A stretch of 64,000 nt of DNA from Azolla caroliniana (Eukaryota; Polypodiophyta). The stretch is taken from the NCBI GenBank assembly GCA_043228905.1, contig JBHGNT010000016.1:3286001-3350000 (forward strand), given 5' to 3'. A model generated the notes under the pieces. The model was not told where the DNA came from, did not search any database, and worked only from the letters and a program-made list of their open reading frames with translations. Both the position numbers and the translations under genes were made by a program. Of this stretch, positions 23,720 to 34,373 are shown one piece after another; within the stretch, counting starts at the first letter, position 1; each line of letters begins with the position of its first letter.

Positions 23720-24336
23720 TCGCAATGGGCCCAGTTCAGTTTCTTTGCCTTGAAATGATACCGAACTGAACCGAACCATTTATATCAAACAAAAACCAAA
23801 CCAGAATCAAGCCATTTAAGAAAAGGTAAACAAACCATTTAGGGAAAAGTTCAAACCAAAAACCGAACCATTTTAAGTTAAATGAATTAAAAATCTAATT
23901 AAACAAAAATATTTTTGTTGGAGTTAAGGGTCGTGTGAGTTTTTGCTGTTTTTGTTTGATCGCACTGAGGATTCAGGTATTTGCTAACTAATGCGAAGTA
24001 ATGTTTTTTGGAAAAATATATAAATAAACAAAAATAATTTTAAATTAAATTAGCACTTAAGTTAAATTTATTAAATTAATAAAAAAACTTGATTAAACCA
24101 TTAATTTGATAAGCATTTAAGTTACATTAGTTAAATGAATAAAAAGCATTAATTAAATCATTAAATCAATGAACCATTAAGGGAATTAAATGTAACAAAA
24201 AACCGTGTAACCAAACCACTTCGACCTATAAAAAGATAAAAGCAAAGTTTTAGAACCAAACCACTAAACTTTTTTCGGAACCGATAAACTGTTAATCGTA
24301 TCGGTTCAGTTTGAGCCGACACCAGGCCCACAGCTA
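23720..24336. mobile_element. hAT-like MITE (617 bp) with GAAGGAAT target duplication
   Basis: 8-bp direct repeats GAAGGAAT at 23712-23719 and 24337-24344 flank the element. The ends are imperfect terminal inverted repeats: TCGCAATGGGCCCAG on the left and, reverse-complemented, TAGCTGTGGGCCTGG on the right. The interior holds no transposase frame, so it is non-autonomous. Confidence 0.85.
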
Positions 24337-24344
24337 GAAGGAAT

Positions 24345-24935
24345 GAAGTTCCACTTATTTCTTTTCAAACAAAATGTTGGACTTTTGATTCTTCCTAAGA
24401 AATTAATGATTAGGTGAAGAAATCTTCCAGCTCTAAAGAGTTTGACCAATGCACCCATTGGAAAATAAATATGTACAATGCATCAAAAGTTTATTGAGTA
24501 ATTGCTTTAAATTTGCTTTACTCAAACTCCAGCACGAGGACAACTTGACAATATATGATTGACAGATCAATAATACATGGTGCTATCTATGACTAGAGTT
24601 GAATTTTACCATCTACATACATACAGACCATGAGCTAAAGTTCCAAGCATGTCCAAAGAACAAATATGTATGTGTTTCAAGCTGCCCCAAAATGCCCAAA
24701 GGGTTATGAAAAAATAAAAACATAAAAGAATACTTAGAATGTGTGTCTATATGAACTCAAGTGTGCAAATAAGTGTGACTGCCACCATACATACTGTTGC
24801 TCTTTTATACCATTTTTGAAATGATCTCCAATCCAAAGGCCCAGACTAGTAGTATATCACTAATATTATAGAGTTTTCAATTCTTCTTTACTTCTGGTTG
24901 CAAACGCACCATTATCTCCGAGGAACCTTATTGTT
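24345..24935 (+). promoter_or_regulatory. Conserved LecRK upstream region
   Basis: This is the upstream and leader sequence of the gene at 24936, nearly collinear with the copies before 21049 and 37524. A TATA-like ttttatacc at about 24803-24811 lies about 125 bases before the start codon. Confidence 0.6.
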
Positions 24936-27071
24936 ATGGCCTCTTCTTCTTCCTTCATCATCCCCATCTTCCTGGTTTTCTGGGCAATCTCTGTTCTTAA
25001 TGCCTCATCATCATCTTCTTCTTCATTTAACACTAATGTCCAATTCCATTTCAATGGCTTCTCCCTCACAGATGTCTCCCACTTCAACTTCACCCAGTAC
25101 TCCAACATACAATTCACTGCATTGCAGGTGACGTATGACACCGGCTCTCGTGATATTGCTATCCTCAATGCATCTGGCCAAATCACATATCAAACTCCCC
25201 TCCGTCTCAGGGACAAAACACACAACTACACAGCATCCTTCAACACCTCCTTCTTGATCAATATGGGGCCAACCCAGGATACCGGCAAGAACATCTCCGG
25301 TGGCGGAATGGCCTTTATATTGAGCTCGCATCCTGCACAGGATGTGCCCCGTAGCTACGGGGCAGGACTCGGACTCGTTGATCCTTCAAACCCCTCGTCT
25401 ACCAATGATTCTAACTTTGTGGCTATCGAATTCGACACCTTTTATGACCCCGGCATCGACCCCCACAACGCCAACCATGTCGGCATCGATGTCAACACTG
25501 TCAAGTCTGCGGTCACCCAAGACCTCGATGCATATAACATCACTTTGAATCAGAATCTCTTGAACGTGGGAACCTACACATGGGTTTGGATCGATTATGA
25601 TAGCCATGCCAAGGGCTTCGACATTTTCCTCGCTACCAAGGTCTCGAACAGCACCATCCCAAAACCTAAGGTGCCTGTTATTCAGTATTGGTTAGAACTT
25701 GATCAGATCCTTCCGGAGAATGTCTACTTGGGCTTCTCTGCATCCACAGGCACCATCAAAGAGACCCACTGTGTCCTACAATGGTACTTCAACTCCACTA
25801 GCTTCCCCAAGGAAAACAACAAAACCCTAATCATAGGCCTCTCTGTGGGCTTATCCATACCACTCCTTCTCATAGCTTCCATGGTGACGCTCTGCATTAT
25901 CAAACAGAGGAAAGTGCAATCAGATCTACTTAAGCATTTAGGAGATCTAAACTATGGTCCCAGGAGATTCTCTCATAGGGAGCTGAAGAGGGCCACTGGC
26001 AAGTTCAGTGAAGGGAACAAGCTTGGGGAGGGAGGTTTTGGCTCGGTGTACAGGGGGAGGCTAGCCTCCATCAATACAGAGATAGCAGTGAAGTGCCTGT
26101 CGTCCAAATCCGCACAAGGAGAGAGGGAGTTCAAAGCAGAGATACGAAGCATGGGGAGGATGAGGCACAAGAACCTGGTCCAGCTCCTTGGGTGGAGCTA
26201 TGAGAACTGCAACAGAAAGCTCATGCTGGTCTATGAGTACATGCCCAATGGAAGCTTAGACAGATGGTTGTCTACAGGAGGCAGAAATTCTCGGCATAGC
26301 TCCACAGATCCACATCCTTTCAGTTGGGAGAGACGATACAACGTGTTGCGAGGGGTAGCAGCAGGCCTTCACTACCTCCATGAAGAATGGGAGATGGTGG
26401 TCATACACAGAGATCTGAAGCCAAGCAACGTGATGCTGGATGAGGATTTCAATGCGAGGCTAGGCGATTTCGGCCTGGCCAAACTCATCAGAAACCGTAA
26501 CCGTAAGCCTGATGGAGATGGACAGAGTATTCAGACGACTTCGATTGCTGGGACGTTAGGTTATATGGCACCAGAGTGTTTGGAGGCCGCAGTCATAACA
26601 AAGCAGTCGGATGTGTATAGCTTTGGAGCCGTGGCTATGGAGGTTGTCACAGGAAAGAAACTCTCCACACAGAATCTGCATCGGCTATGGATGATTAAGG
26701 CAGAAAGTGGTAATATTCTGAACAGTGAGTTTGCAGAGGAGAACGGTATCATCGGTTATAGCTCCCATGGAAGCTTAGAAGAGAGGGAGCAGATGGAGAT
26801 GGTGCTAGAGATGAGCTTAGCTTGCTGCCATCCTGATCCTTCCTGTAGACCTACGGTGCGTCAGATCGTACACGCCCTTTCGTCTTCTAATGGTGATGAT
26901 GGTGATGGAGACCCTAACCTGTCCACAGCCGTAACCTGGGAACACATTCATCGTTACATGAACTATCTGTCTGAATCTACCCAATGTAACAGGACCCCGG
27001 ATCCTTCTGCTTCTTCTTCTCCAGCTGCCATGGATTCTTCCATATCTCTACCATCACAGACAGGGAGGTGA
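24936..27071 (+). CDS. L-type lectin receptor-like kinase (LecRK), intact
   Basis: Predicted 711-residue plasma-membrane receptor kinase, intronless, starting MASSSSF with a signal peptide (about 1-22). The legume-lectin domain spans about 34-292 and contains IEFDTFYDPGIDPH and HVGIDVNTV, which should carry the metal site. A membrane segment (298-322) is followed by the kinase: GEGGFG 364-369, K386, HRD 491-493, DFG 511-513 and a GYMAPE activation-loop end. All key residues are present. It differs from the gene at 8687 in the juxtamembrane region (KQRKVQSDLLKHLGDL) and has a shorter serine tail. It sits about 3.5 kb downstream of the LecRK fragment at 21049 on the same strand, and its upstream region carries an old MITE. 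The ligand is unknown; LecRK-IX-like by motif, not by phylogeny. Confidence 0.94.
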   Translation: MASSSSFIIPIFLVFWAISVLNASSSSSSSFNTNVQFHFNGFSLTDVSHFNFTQYSNIQFTALQVTYDTGSRDIAILNASGQITYQTPLRLRDKTHNYTASFNTSFLINMGPTQDTGKNISGGGMAFILSSHPAQDVPRSYGAGLGLVDPSNPSSTNDSNFVAIEFDTFYDPGIDPHNANHVGIDVNTVKSAVTQDLDAYNITLNQNLLNVGTYTWVWIDYDSHAKGFDIFLATKVSNSTIPKPKVPVIQYWLELDQILPENVYLGFSASTGTIKETHCVLQWYFNSTSFPKENNKTLIIGLSVGLSIPLLLIASMVTLCIIKQRKVQSDLLKHLGDLNYGPRRFSHRELKRATGKFSEGNKLGEGGFGSVYRGRLASINTEIAVKCLSSKSAQGEREFKAEIRSMGRMRHKNLVQLLGWSYENCNRKLMLVYEYMPNGSLDRWLSTGGRNSRHSSTDPHPFSWERRYNVLRGVAAGLHYLHEEWEMVVIHRDLKPSNVMLDEDFNARLGDFGLAKLIRNRNRKPDGDGQSIQTTSIAGTLGYMAPECLEAAVITKQSDVYSFGAVAMEVVTGKKLSTQNLHRLWMIKAESGNILNSEFAEENGIIGYSSHGSLEEREQMEMVLEMSLACCHPDPSCRPTVRQIVHALSSSNGDDGDGDPNLSTAVTWEHIHRYMNYLSESTQCNRTPDPSASSSPAAMDSSISLPSQTGR

Positions 27072-27905
27072 GAGAGGTCATCCATCTTCTTCTTCTTCTT
27101 CTTCGTGCTTCATCCCTGATCTTGTTTAAGTAGTTAGTTTAGCAGGATAATGTAGGGGGAGGGGAGGGGTATTCCCAAAATATTTGAGAAAATACACACA
27201 CATACGTAACATTGATATACATGTACACATACATGTACATATACATACAATATACATATACATATACATATATGTGCATCAATAGCCATATGCATATGAA
27301 TATATAGATACATAGAGATATGCTTAAGCATATGCATATAAGTACATACATACATATATGTATGTGTATGTATGGATGGATGGATGGATGGATGGATGGA
27401 TGGATGGATGGATGTAAACTTATCATACCATGTTGCACACATATACATGTCCTCACCACCCATCAACCATCACGTAACATGACATACGAGTCATATTTGG
27501 AGACAATACCCCCCACGAGTCTAACTCTCTCCATATGTCAATGCATGATGATTTGTATGACCATGAACGAGTGGGACGCAATCTCACCTCGTGAATTCCA
27601 TCAGTGTTCTGGAATGCAAACAACAATCTCTCATTTATCAACTTTGTTTTCGCTACTCTCCTAGTGTCGATGCAACACTAATGAAGCATCCATCATTGGG
27701 TGTTTCTCTTGCTCACAAACGATCAAGCATCTTGATCTCTCCTAGTTTACAATGTATCGCAAACCCTTGCTTGCGAGAAAATGATCGGAGGTAAATATTT
27801 ATCCGTGGCCAAATTATCAATTTTGTGTTTGGCATGAATTCAGAATAACTCTTTACAATACAGTCAATCCCATCGTACAACATGTTAAAGTTGCTACGTA
27901 AATTG
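27072..27905. other. LecRK downstream block, unit B (left part) with microsatellites
   Basis: No gene. TACA/TATG runs at 27190-27360 are followed by an array of about ten GGAT units at 27370-27415. The sequence 27440-27890 aligns with 11090-11550 of unit A. Homology ends near 27905, where a pyrimidine-rich insertion begins. Confidence 0.7.
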
Positions 27906-28328
27906 GTGTCATCAACTTTCTTCTTCTTCTTCTTCTCTCTTCTCGACATCCCCCTCATACACATCGATCCCCGTCATCCCTCGCATACACCCCTCTTTTG
28001 TATCACACGAGACTACATATTGTAGCCGTGAAATCTTTACTTAAGCTTTAATTTTTGTTTTTCGGTAGGACATGCTTGGGACTACTTTTTTTAGTAGCCG
28101 TCATTTTTGTACTTTTCAAAACTCTACCCCCCTTCATTTTCCTAAACTACCCTCCCACTCAATTTTCATTAATTACCACCCTACCCTTCCCCTCATTTTT
28201 CCCTAATTTCCACCTTACCCCTCCATTACCCTTTAGTTTAATACCCTCCTACCCCTCCCATAGTACCATCCTACCCCTACCCTCACTTTTGAAAATACTC
28301 TCCTCACCCTCCCCTACTTTTCATATTT

Positions 28329-28633
28329 TTACCTCTAGCCCTCCCCTCATCTAAACAATACTTTATCCCTATCCCTCATCTCTGTTAAAACTCTACCTTC
28401 CCCTTCTCTCTTACTTTTTAACCCCACACGTGTGCCCACATCACCATGCCCTTTTCCCTAGCTTATAACAACCTTACCCCTCCTTCCTTAAACATGCACA
28501 TGCACGTGTGCACATATACATACACATCCCTTCCCCACATCTAGCCCTATCCCTCCCCTCATCTAAACCCATACTTTATCCCTATCCCTACCCCTCATCT
28601 CTCTTAAAACTCTACCTTCCCCTTCTCTCTTAA
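28329..28633. repeat. Tandemly repeated pyrimidine-rich unit
   Basis: ctagccct...ctaccttccccttctctctt occurs at 28329-28413 and again at 28541-28633. The intervening block 28388-28535 (acttttta ccccacacgtgtgccc, cacatgcacgtgtgcac) recurs at 30076-30200 beyond the LINE fragment. The layout is that of two tandem copies of a unit of about 212 bp, the second split by the LINE. Confidence 0.75.
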
Positions 28634-30056
28634 GGGTGGCTCTTTGACTCATTAATGACCCCCTCCCTCATGTATGCATCAGCGGTTTGGGCTCCAGGAT
28701 TACCATCCTTCATGTGGACGCAATTAGAGAGACCATTGGTGATGATGTTATCACACCAACTCCGAAGCAAATCGACTATACCACATGACATTATTAGGGC
28801 CGAGTTCACGTTACCCCCAATGCTAGTAGAGGCACTTTTTCAACTTGTAGTCTTTATTGATAGGATACATAGCCAACCACATGATAGAATATCTCATCAA
28901 GCCTTTAAGGCCTCTCGATCATTGTATGAGTCCGGCTATACTAGCTCATGGTATGGCATGATGGTGACTTGGCTTCTTGCGAATGGTCTAGACATTAATA
29001 ACCTACCTCCCCTCAGGTACAACCACACGAGTGATAACACCCTAATCTCTCATGAGAATCGTAATAAAGTAATACGCCAAGAAATATGGCAAATTTACAC
29101 TCGGTGTAAATGGATCACCCCACTAGAGCCACTCCCATCTAAAATGTCGTACTATAAGAAACACTTCATGCACTTCTCTGAGTTAGGTTTTATCACGCGG
29201 CCAAAATATCTAGATGTATTCTTACCACATGCACTAAGGGTTGCCATTGGACAACTTAGAATATCATCTCACCAACTTGAGATTGAAAATGGTCGTACTA
29301 GTGGAGTCCCTAGGGAGGAAAGGATATGTAGGTTATGTCACATAGAGATAGAGGATGAGTACCACTTTACATGCAAGTGTCCAACCTATGCCGAGATAAG
29401 GGCAAAATACCAAGACATACTTGGTCCGTCTCCCACCCTCCCCAAACTATTAGATACTCTAGATATAAAGAAATTAGGCAAATACATTCTAGAGCTAAAA
29501 CAACACAGAGAGAATAAATTACAAAATGTTGACAATAATGTTGCTAATGATCACGAACATGTAACAAATGCAGTTTTTCAGGAACCTGAGGAGACAACGA
29601 ATGCCGACACACTTGCACCACTCGCCTTTCCATTGATGAGGCAGAAAACCAGAGAAGAACCAGACGTCCTCGGGTGCCGGGTTTCAAAGCAACTCAACGT
29701 GATGTGGAAGCAATATTGAAAATAAGGGAACGTGAGCTACACCGCCTAGAAGCCATGGCTAGGGCACTCTCTACATTGGATCCCACATCAAGACCCTTTG
29801 ACCCCCCACTTCTTTTCGAGAGGCTTGGGTGGAAATAAAATTAGGCTTAGTGTATAGTCACTTTCGAGTATACTACATATTGTACACTACTAGAACTCTT
29901 TTAGTTTTAGTTCTATTTTTTTTACTTAATTTTATTTTAGTTATGATGACTAGATAAATACTCTATTGTTGTAAACCAATTGTCTCATGGGCCAAATTTG
30001 GCCTTAGAAGACGTTAATACATCTTTCTTTCTTTCTTTCTTTCTTACATTTTACCC
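28634..30056 (+). mobile_element. LINE 3' fragment with (TTTC)n tail
   Basis: The segment carries the C-terminal part of a non-LTR retrotransposon protein and ends in a (TTTC)n microsatellite at 30023-30045. The sequence ACCTTCCCCTTCTCTCTTA (28616-28634) has a near-copy with one base less at about 30061-30078, a probable long target duplication. A second, inverted copy of the same family's 3' end lies at 40487-40875, likewise flanked by a TC-type microsatellite. The family differs from the L1-type LINEs elsewhere in the window. Confidence 0.7.
28655..29719 (+). pseudogene. LINE reverse-transcriptase C-terminal region, 5'-truncated and frameshifted
   Basis: 354 codons matching the part of a LINE protein after the catalytic domain: MYASAVWAPGLPSFMWTQLE (the tyrosine/tryptophan motif that follows the reverse transcriptase), a helical region, then RISSHQLEIENGR, ERICRLCHIEIEDEYHF and CPTYAEIRAKY, a C-x2-C...H-x3-C zinc-finger-like motif. 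The frame ends at 29719, but the true C-terminus seems to continue in another frame (RRPRVPGFKATQRDVEAI to FERLGWK, ending near 29837). The related copy at 40487-40875 preserves the same segment (GFKATRRGVE), supporting a frameshift near 29660. The catalytic core is absent. Confidence 0.75.
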
Positions 30057-30412
30057 CATACCTTCCCCTCTCTCTTACTTTTTAACCCCACACGTGTGCC
30101 CACATCACCATTCCCTTTTCCCTAGCTTATAACAACTTTACCCCTCCTTCCTTAAACATGCACATGCACGTGTGCACGTATACATGCACATCCTTTCCCC
30201 CTATCTCTCACTTCTCCCTACACTCTTTCCCATACCCTCTCACTCCTTCCCTCTTACTATTTCCTTTTCCCTATCCTTAAAAAACCTTAAACCTTACACA
30301 TCCCACTATCTTTTTCTCCTCTTAAATGTGCACATATGCACATAGCACACCCCTACCCCCCCAATTCCCAACTTTGATCACACACCCTCACTCTACCCCT
30401 CTCCTAAATTCC

Positions 30413-30420
30413 TATATAAA
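30413..30420 (+). promoter_or_regulatory. TATA-like box upstream of the ribozyme-like motif
   Basis: TATATAAA stands in C-rich sequence 18 bases before the ribozyme-like motif. If used, transcription would begin within or just before the motif. Confidence 0.4.
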
Positions 30421-30437
30421 CCCCCTCCCTCACCCTC

Positions 30438-30498
30438 ATGGTCTTATGTTGGCACTGATGAGCCCTTGATGGGCGAAACTAGTTTGCCATAAGACCAT
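30438..30498 (+). ncRNA. Hammerhead ribozyme-like motif, type I, with very short helix III
   Basis: All conserved core elements are present in the right order. Helix I: ATGGTCTTAT (30438-30447) pairs perfectly with ATAAGACCAT (30489-30498), and GGCA (30451-30454) pairs with TGCC (30485-30488), leaving a GTT bulge (30448-30450). Then come CTGATGA (30455-30461), helix II GCCC/GGGC (30462-30465 and 30471-30474) with loop TTGAT, and GAAA (30475-30478). Helix III is the self-complementary ACTAGT (30478-30483). The unpaired position 17 is T30484, so cleavage is predicted between 30484 and 30485. Such a minimal palindromic helix III would favour a dimeric fold, as known for some retroelement-borne hammerheads. 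Activity is not shown by sequence. Confidence 0.82.
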
Positions 30499-31138
30499 AC
30501 CTCAAACCCCATGTAATTTTTCATTTATAATGTTAATTACATGTTTTTAATTATGTTTCTCTCCCTCTCCCTCTCTCTTTTAATCATGTTTTAATTTTGT
30601 TTTGTTTTTGTAGTTCGTAATAGCACCTCTCTCTTTCATTTTTATTAGTATGGTAATCCTCTCCCCTCCCCTTACCCCTCGTTTTTAAATTTTAATTATG
30701 TTTTTAATCTCATTTTTTAGTTTTAATCTTAGGTTTATTTATGTTTTAATCTCTCTCTCTCTCTCTCTCTCACTTTATTTTAATTAGTATGTTAATCCCC
30801 CTCCCTTTAACCCTATCTTTTAATTTCTTTCTAATTACCTCACCCTTTACTTTGTTTTTAGGTTCATGTTTCTAGATTTAGATTTATGTTTGTTAGTTTT
30901 CGGATTATGTTTTTTGTTTTAGTGTTTATGTTTTTAACCTTAGTGTTTAACCCCCCACCCCTCTTCCTTTTTGTTATTCCTAATCATGCGGGCTCCCTCT
31001 CCTTTCTTCTACCTCGTCTTCGATTCAGGTGCGCTCAAATCGAGCGTGGTGTTCCTCTTCGCTTACCTCTACCTACCGATGATCCACCATTCCGCACTCC
31101 TTGTTCCGACCGCAAGGTCCATAACCCACAACTTCTCT
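30499..31138. other. Pyrimidine- and T-rich sequence after the ribozyme-like motif
   Basis: No gene recognised. It contains (CT)n runs at about 30750-30772 and repeated short words (ttttaatc, taattagtatg). The last ~130 bases (30985-31130) are GC-richer and could be translated, but no family is recognised. Confidence 0.4.
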
Positions 31139-34100
31139 TTGACATTTATGAAAACATATATAGATAATATGTGGTATAATCACGTAGCTCAACATGACCA
31201 TACCTGCAATATATATAATCCCCTTGAAGTATCATTTTGGCGAAAACAACACTCACCAAAACAATTGTGTTGATTCTAATCTATTGTGATTGAATCACCC
31301 CTCAAGGAAAATTGCCATAAGTAATCCTTCATAGATTTGTATGGAAAACTAGGTAGTGAACAAAATTGAAACTTTCGCATGTAGTTTCGTTCGAGAAATA
31401 AATCTTCTAAAATAAACAACTTCCACGAGAAACATGTAGTTAGAACTTGTACTTTTCCATGTATTTCTTGGAAAGGCTTCTGCTTGTCACGTTGTTTATT
31501 AGGTTGTGCCCCATGGCCATGTGATGTTGTGCAAGCGTGAAAATGACATAGTGATTACGTTAGGTAGCAACCCGTCCAATGATCATAGATGACCATCTTA
31601 TGCTTTTGGAGAGGTTTTCATTCGTCAAAAGCGTATGTTTTGAAAAAAAGAAGGATATAAAGATTTTGTTTTATGTGACCTCTTTGGATTAAGTTCATTG
31701 GGATCACTACCAAATACTCATTTGACTATTCAACCATTCAAGCCATCTAAGAAGAACCAATGATAATCCCGAGTCAAGATATCTAAGGGAATAGAACTCA
31801 TCTAGTAATCTGCATCTCAATTACACATGTCGTGGAAATTTTCCTTCACACAAATTCGTGGAAGGATCCCAAAATCATCATTAAGTCTTGACATATTTAT
31901 CCACATATGAGCAAGGCTATATCAACATCATTAAATAATGAACAACCATGAAATAAGGACAATTCCCATGTCCTTATGCAATGGAAGCATATGCCCATTT
32001 GTTTTTTTACTTCAATTATTTATTTGAAACTCGAACAAAAAACTTTACCCATCGAGAAATTTGATTAAGAGTACCTGTAACCTAAACATACCCTTCAATG
32101 AAGGTACGTAATATTTGTGTTCTTAGCCCAAACATTCGTTTTCATACTGATACAAACGAATGCGTATGTTATAAAAACATTCTTTTGTTTTTTTTAACAC
32201 TTTTACCTTAATTTTCTTACCCTAAAAAAAATTTACCTTATAAAAAATAATGAGTGCAAAAGTATGGTATTTACCATACTTCGAGGGTGTTTTTCTTACA
32301 CGAATGATTAGAATGTTTGCAAATGCGAATGCACGAATGGTATGCTATGATTCATACTATGGCCTTCATCAATCATAGTATGATATTTGAATTTTGCTTG
32401 TTTATATTTTATGTTCACTAAGGAGCTGTGAACTACAAAAAAGTTTGGTAATGATGTCATTGAAAATACATGTGCATCTAGATTTATAATGATAGATGCT
32501 ATTTGTAACTTTTTACATAGTCCCTTTGCATAAAAGACTTTTTTTTTTTCCAAAAAAAAACTCCTTCCATTAGTCTTTGCATAAAAGACTTCAAATCATG
32601 TTGTACAAATTGAACCAATACGTTCTATCATGAGTTCATAGTTATGTTTATGTTTATTCAGTTTGCGAAGGAGAAAGGTAAAATAAAAAGCGATGAGGTA
32701 AATGACATGCTTGCTCATGATGGTGATAATGTTGACATATCATCAATTACCAACACATAAGCCACAAATGCTTATCCTATACTATCAAATATTTCCTCAT
32801 GTTATACCTTGGATATTGAGACATATGGATCCGAAGGAAAACAACCTTGCCTTCGCAAAATCTCAAGATGTCGTAATGAAAGGGGTAGTCAATCCTGTTT
32901 ATGTAGTCAAATACTTTAGACCCCAAAACCACATCTTCCCATATGTCATGTCCTTATAGGATCTTTCAACATGTAACCTGGTTACAAAAACTAGACAACG
33001 ACGCATATAAAGCTAAACAAGGAATGAAGTCCAAGATCATATGTTGGCATTCCAAAATTGTTCAACATGTCATACATATAATTGGGGCTTATCTTGGACT
33101 TGATTTTGTCAAAGTAGTTATAAGTCATCACATATTCGATCCAAGTGAGTATCTAAAAGCACTTATGGGTATCAATTATGTAATCTTGTAAGAATCCACA
33201 CACCTTAACAGATGTTGCAAGGTGGCTCTTAGCTATGGGCCTGGTTTTGGCTCGAACCGAACCGAACCGTTAAGCCATGGTTGATCAGTTTCAAAAACAT
33301 TTAATGGTTTGGTTTGGCTTGGGTTATAAATAAACGGTTCAAATTTAGTTCGGTTTGGTTCTACAACTCAAGTTTAGCAGTTTATAAGTTTGGTTTAAAG
33401 GTTTATGGTGAACTTTTTTTTATCCCTTAATAGTTTACTAATTTAATGGTTTAATTAATGATTTTTTATTGATTTAATTCATTTAACTTAAATGCTTATT
33501 TAATTTAATGGTTTAATTAATGCTTTTTTTATTGATTTAACTTAAACGTTTATTTAATTTAATGATTTAATTAATGCTTTTTTATTGATTTAACTTAAAT
33601 GTATTTTTGTTTATTTAGTTTTAATTAGTTTGACTTAAGTGATTAGGTTTAAATTCTTTATTCAATGGTTCACTTTGGTTTCAACTTTTCCATAAATGGT
33701 TTGGTTTATCACTTGTTAAATAGTTTCGTTTAAATAACTTACAAGCTCCTAAACAATTTGGTTTGGTTTTTAATTTTATATAAAGGGTTCGGTTTAGTTC
33801 AATTTCAAGGCACAGAAACCGAACCGGGCCTATTGCTAGTGGCTCTAACCATTATATAAATTGGTACATTGACTTTACTAATGCTAGGATGAAATCGTGA
33901 TGTTGATAGATCTATATTGACCTATGGGAGCAATTTTTCAAAATGCCCTCTTGATTATTGAAGTAGAATATTTGGTGGTAACTCATAGCTACAATCTACA
34001 AACAAACAACATTTCTCCACAACTAGTGGGATCTTTTAAGCAATAACCTCGAGATTCCACTGTGTTCATGTGCTAACTTGACCACTTTGCTTGATTGGCT

Positions 34101-34373
34101 ACATATTATCAGTTATATATATATATAGAAACTACCCTATATAGCCTTTCTCCAAAAATATCTCCTAACTAATGGGAAAGTAGCTCCTTTTTTGGATTAA
34201 AAAACAAACACCTCCTATTCCTTGGTCTCTTCTTTCCTTTTGTATATCAAAAGTTTTGGGCCTCATAAAATCAAACCACAAAATGGGGCAAATGGGCATA
34301 TACAAAGTGCTCACCACTTGTAAATTCAAGAGTCAAGAAAAGGTAACGTGGAAGAATAGCAATTACATGCTTT
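31139..34373. other. Paralogous LecRK downstream block, unit B (right part)
   Basis: Aligns with 11860-13306 and 17792-19360 of unit A, and in part with 41130-42012 and 61840-62451 of unit C. No protein-coding gene is supported; open frames at 32702-32959 and 32943-33191 are not kept in the other copies. A MITE sits at 33230-33838. A T-run followed by ccaaaaaaaaactccttccattag (32540-32573, partly quoted) resembles the LINE 3' end at 54603 and may be a very short LINE stub. Confidence 0.65.
33230..33838. mobile_element. hAT-like MITE (609 bp) with GTGGCTCT target duplication
   Basis: The 8-bp direct repeats are at 33222-33229 and 33839-33846. The termini are inverted: TAGCTATGGGCCTGGTTT on the left and, reverse-complemented, TAGCAATAGGCCCGGTTC on the right. 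The unit A paralogue at about 18370 reads straight through (ggtggctctaacc), giving the empty site. The interior is AT-rich with AACCGAACCG words near the ends and no transposase. Confidence 0.92.

Larger units (their letters stand above)
27906..31138. mobile_element. 3.2-kb pyrimidine-rich insertion of unknown class
   Basis: Comparison with unit A (homology stops near 11560 and resumes near 11860, aaccttt-like/ctttttgacatttatg) shows that this segment interrupts unit B. Its plus strand is strongly rich in C and T, with CCCTACCCCTCCC-like words. It contains a locally repeated unit, a LINE 3' fragment, a TATA-like box and a hammerhead ribozyme-like motif, each listed separately. I found no reliable terminal repeats or target duplication for the whole segment, so it may be composite. 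Confidence 0.5.

Noticed and set aside
28140-28640. CCCTA-like words as interstitial telomere
   Set aside because: The words are irregular (CCCTACCCCT, CCCTCCC) and never form a CCCTAAA array.
28655-29719. A host gene of 354 codons
   Set aside because: The motifs are those of a LINE protein after its reverse transcriptase, and the sequence ends in a microsatellite-tailed 3' end shared with another copy.
32702-33191. Two adjoining open frames in the unit B downstream block as a small gene
   Set aside because: The corresponding sequence in unit A (near 13190-13310 and 17800-18330) is broken by stops and by the LINE, and no family is recognisable.
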